Shown one piece after another: positions 5,540-6,581 of a stretch of DNA of 6,581 nt (position 1 is the first letter of the stretch; the number at the start of each line of letters is the position of its first letter). The position numbers and the translations under genes are program-made. Source of the DNA: Enterosoma sp964427595 (GTDB taxonomy: Bacteria > Bacillota_I > Bacilli_A > RFN20 > CAG-288); contig CAYRUQ010000035.1 in the NCBI GenBank assembly GCA_964427595.1, positions 1-6,581 of the forward strand. The letters are read 5' to 3'. A model generated the notes under the pieces. It saw nothing but the letters and a program-made list of their open reading frames with translations. It had not been told where the DNA came from and ran no database searches.

Positions 5540-6454
5540 ATGAAACTTAAACTAACAAATTGGTTGCGAGATCATAAGATCGCTCAAGTGACTGGTGAAG
5601 CTTTCTATGTCATTGCTATATCGGCTCTTTTAGCCTTTTTAGGATTAGGAATTTTCTCTTTAGGTCTAGTTGATTTTGAAGATAACGATATCTTCTCTTT
5701 CACTTACTCAGCTAACATGACTCTAGAGTTTTCTAAATCTCTAGCTATCCTTTCTATTATTGCTTCATTAGTTGAGTGCATCCTTCTTTATATACTAACA
5801 GCTATATTCACACCATCTGGAAATAAAGCTCTCGCTGGAAAGAGAGGAAAAAACTTCTTTCTTCTTGCTATTCTTTCTCTATTTGGTCTTTTAGCATCTG
5901 TTGTTTTATCCTTGCTTCTCTTTGCTTTCGGATTATCACAAGAGATGTCAATTGTGCTCTCATTATTCGTCTGCGGAATCTATTTTTACTTGATTTATAA
6001 GCTTTATTTAGAAGAAAAAACTTATTCAAATTCAATAATTTGGGAGATATTCCGCTTTGCGATTGTCGGTCTAGTTGCTGCTGTTTTTGATTTTGCAGTC
6101 TCTTATATAGTTCAGTTTATCGCCCTTGCTGATAACACGGCTATGTATGTCACTATCGTCGCTACTGCTTGTGGTTTTATCATTGGTGTCATCATCAACT
6201 ATCTGATGTCTACCTTCATGGTTTATAAAGCTTCAAAAAGCAATACCAGTAAAACCGCTAAAGGTATCATTCTCTTTTTAGCATTAGCTGTCGTCGGTTT
6301 ATTTATCGGTATCGGTATCCAGTATCTGCTTTATGATTATCTCTTCTTGGTAGTTGGTATCACATTCTTCTCTTATCCGATAGACTTTGTCATCAGAACA
6401 CTAGTCGTCATGGTCTACAACTACATCACTCGTAAGCTTTTCATTTATAAATAA
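5540..6454 (+). CDS. GtrA-like polytopic membrane protein with extra N-terminal membrane domain
   Basis: A 304-aa integral membrane protein. Residues about 168-304 match the GtrA/DPMS-type family: FRFAIVGLVAAVFDFAVSY at 171-189, the NYLMSTFMVYK motif at 220-230, and the repeat of that motif NYITRKLFIYK at the C-terminus, with four membrane segments in between. The family is linked to movement of lipid-linked sugars or to cell-surface polysaccharide synthesis. The N-terminal 165 residues hold about four further hydrophobic segments (roughly 20-43, 66-90, 104-130 and 137-153) that I do not recognise; ordinary GtrA proteins are about 120-150 aa. No glycosyltransferase gene is adjacent, so the substrate is open. 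The ATG at 5540 has no usable ribosome binding site and lies at a predicted transcription start. tRNA-Gly follows 43 bases downstream with its own promoter. Confidence 0.8.
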   Translation: MKLKLTNWLRDHKIAQVTGEAFYVIAISALLAFLGLGIFSLGLVDFEDNDIFSFTYSANMTLEFSKSLAILSIIASLVECILLYILTAIFTPSGNKALAGKRGKNFFLLAILSLFGLLASVVLSLLLFAFGLSQEMSIVLSLFVCGIYFYLIYKLYLEEKTYSNSIIWEIFRFAIVGLVAAVFDFAVSYIVQFIALADNTAMYVTIVATACGFIIGVIINYLMSTFMVYKASKSNTSKTAKGIILFLALAVVGLFIGIGIQYLLYDYLFLVVGITFFSYPIDFVIRTLVVMVYNYITRKLFIYK

Positions 6455-6457
6455 GTC

Positions 6458-6486
6458 TTGTTTTTCCTCTTCGAGTGCCCTATAAT
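6458..6486 (+). promoter_or_regulatory. Promoter of tRNA-Gly
   Basis: TTGTTT (6458-6463) and a perfect TATAAT (6481-6486) have a 17-base spacer. Transcription would begin near 6493, five bases before the tRNA. The -35 starts three bases after the stop codon of the GtrA-like gene, leaving no room for a terminator between them. Confidence 0.8.
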
Positions 6487-6497
6487 TGTTTACCGCT

Positions 6498-6571
6498 GCA
6501 GACGTAGTTCAGTGGTAGAACTTCAGCCTTCCAAGCTGATCATGCGGGTTCGATTCCCGTCGTCTGCTCCA
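6498..6571 (+). tRNA. tRNA-Gly (anticodon UCC), CCA encoded
   Basis: A 74-base tRNA including CCA. The acceptor stem GCAGACG/CGTCTGC, D arm GTTC-AGTGGTA-GAAC, anticodon arm TCAGC-CTTCCAA-GCTGA with TCC in the middle, and T arm with GGTTCGATTCC are all intact; discriminator T is followed by encoded CCA (6569-6571). It reads GGA/GGG glycine codons. Only ten bases remain to the window end, so it cannot be seen whether more tRNAs follow. Confidence 0.97.
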
Positions 6572-6581
6572 GTAAGAAATT

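Overview
The window looks like chromosome of a low-GC Bacillota, probably a gut-type Bacilli or Erysipelotrichia-like lineage. The reasons are the AT-rich sequence, the preference for AGA/AGG arginine codons, good AGGAG-type ribosome binding sites, a Bacillota-style TPP riboswitch with an intrinsic terminator, and the standard code (UGA is a stop, UGG is Trp). The genus cannot be told from sequence alone. No phage, plasmid, IS or CRISPR signal is visible.

Layout. Positions 1-250 (minus) hold a decayed flavin reductase (flavoredoxin-like) gene broken by two frameshifts, one in a nine-G tract. Positions 251-506 have no gene but carry a cluster of AAGTA-type repeats, a small perfect palindrome and divergent promoter-like elements. 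An AraC-family regulator (507-1364) and a short GNAT-like protein (1413-1703) follow on the plus strand. Facing them on the minus strand are malQ (4-alpha-glucanotransferase), an MgtC/SapB-family membrane protein and a ThiT-like thiamine uptake component. malQ and mgtC look co-transcribed from a promoter in the gap after thiT. thiT has its own promoter, a TPP riboswitch and a terminator that together form a transcription-attenuation switch. Beyond it lies tRNA-Ser(CGA) on the minus strand with its own terminator and promoter. A GtrA-like membrane protein (5540-6454) is divergent from it, and tRNA-Gly(UCC) closes the window.

How the parts relate. The thiamine unit is the clearest functional story: thiamine pyrophosphate should shut off synthesis of its own importer by favouring the terminator over a visible 7-bp antiterminator. 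The AraC regulator sits divergent from a dead gene and may have lost its nearest target. The araC and gtrA genes lack a usable Shine-Dalgarno sequence and have -10 elements placed so that transcription would start at or next to the ATG, which suggests leaderless mRNAs. The other protein genes have ordinary ribosome binding sites.

I see mostly housekeeping and ordinary accessory genes. Nothing here is convincingly a new multi-gene system. The best items for follow-up are the riboswitch with an atypical, extended ThiT, the leaderless starts with overlapping divergent promoters, and the broken flavin reductase beside its possible regulator.
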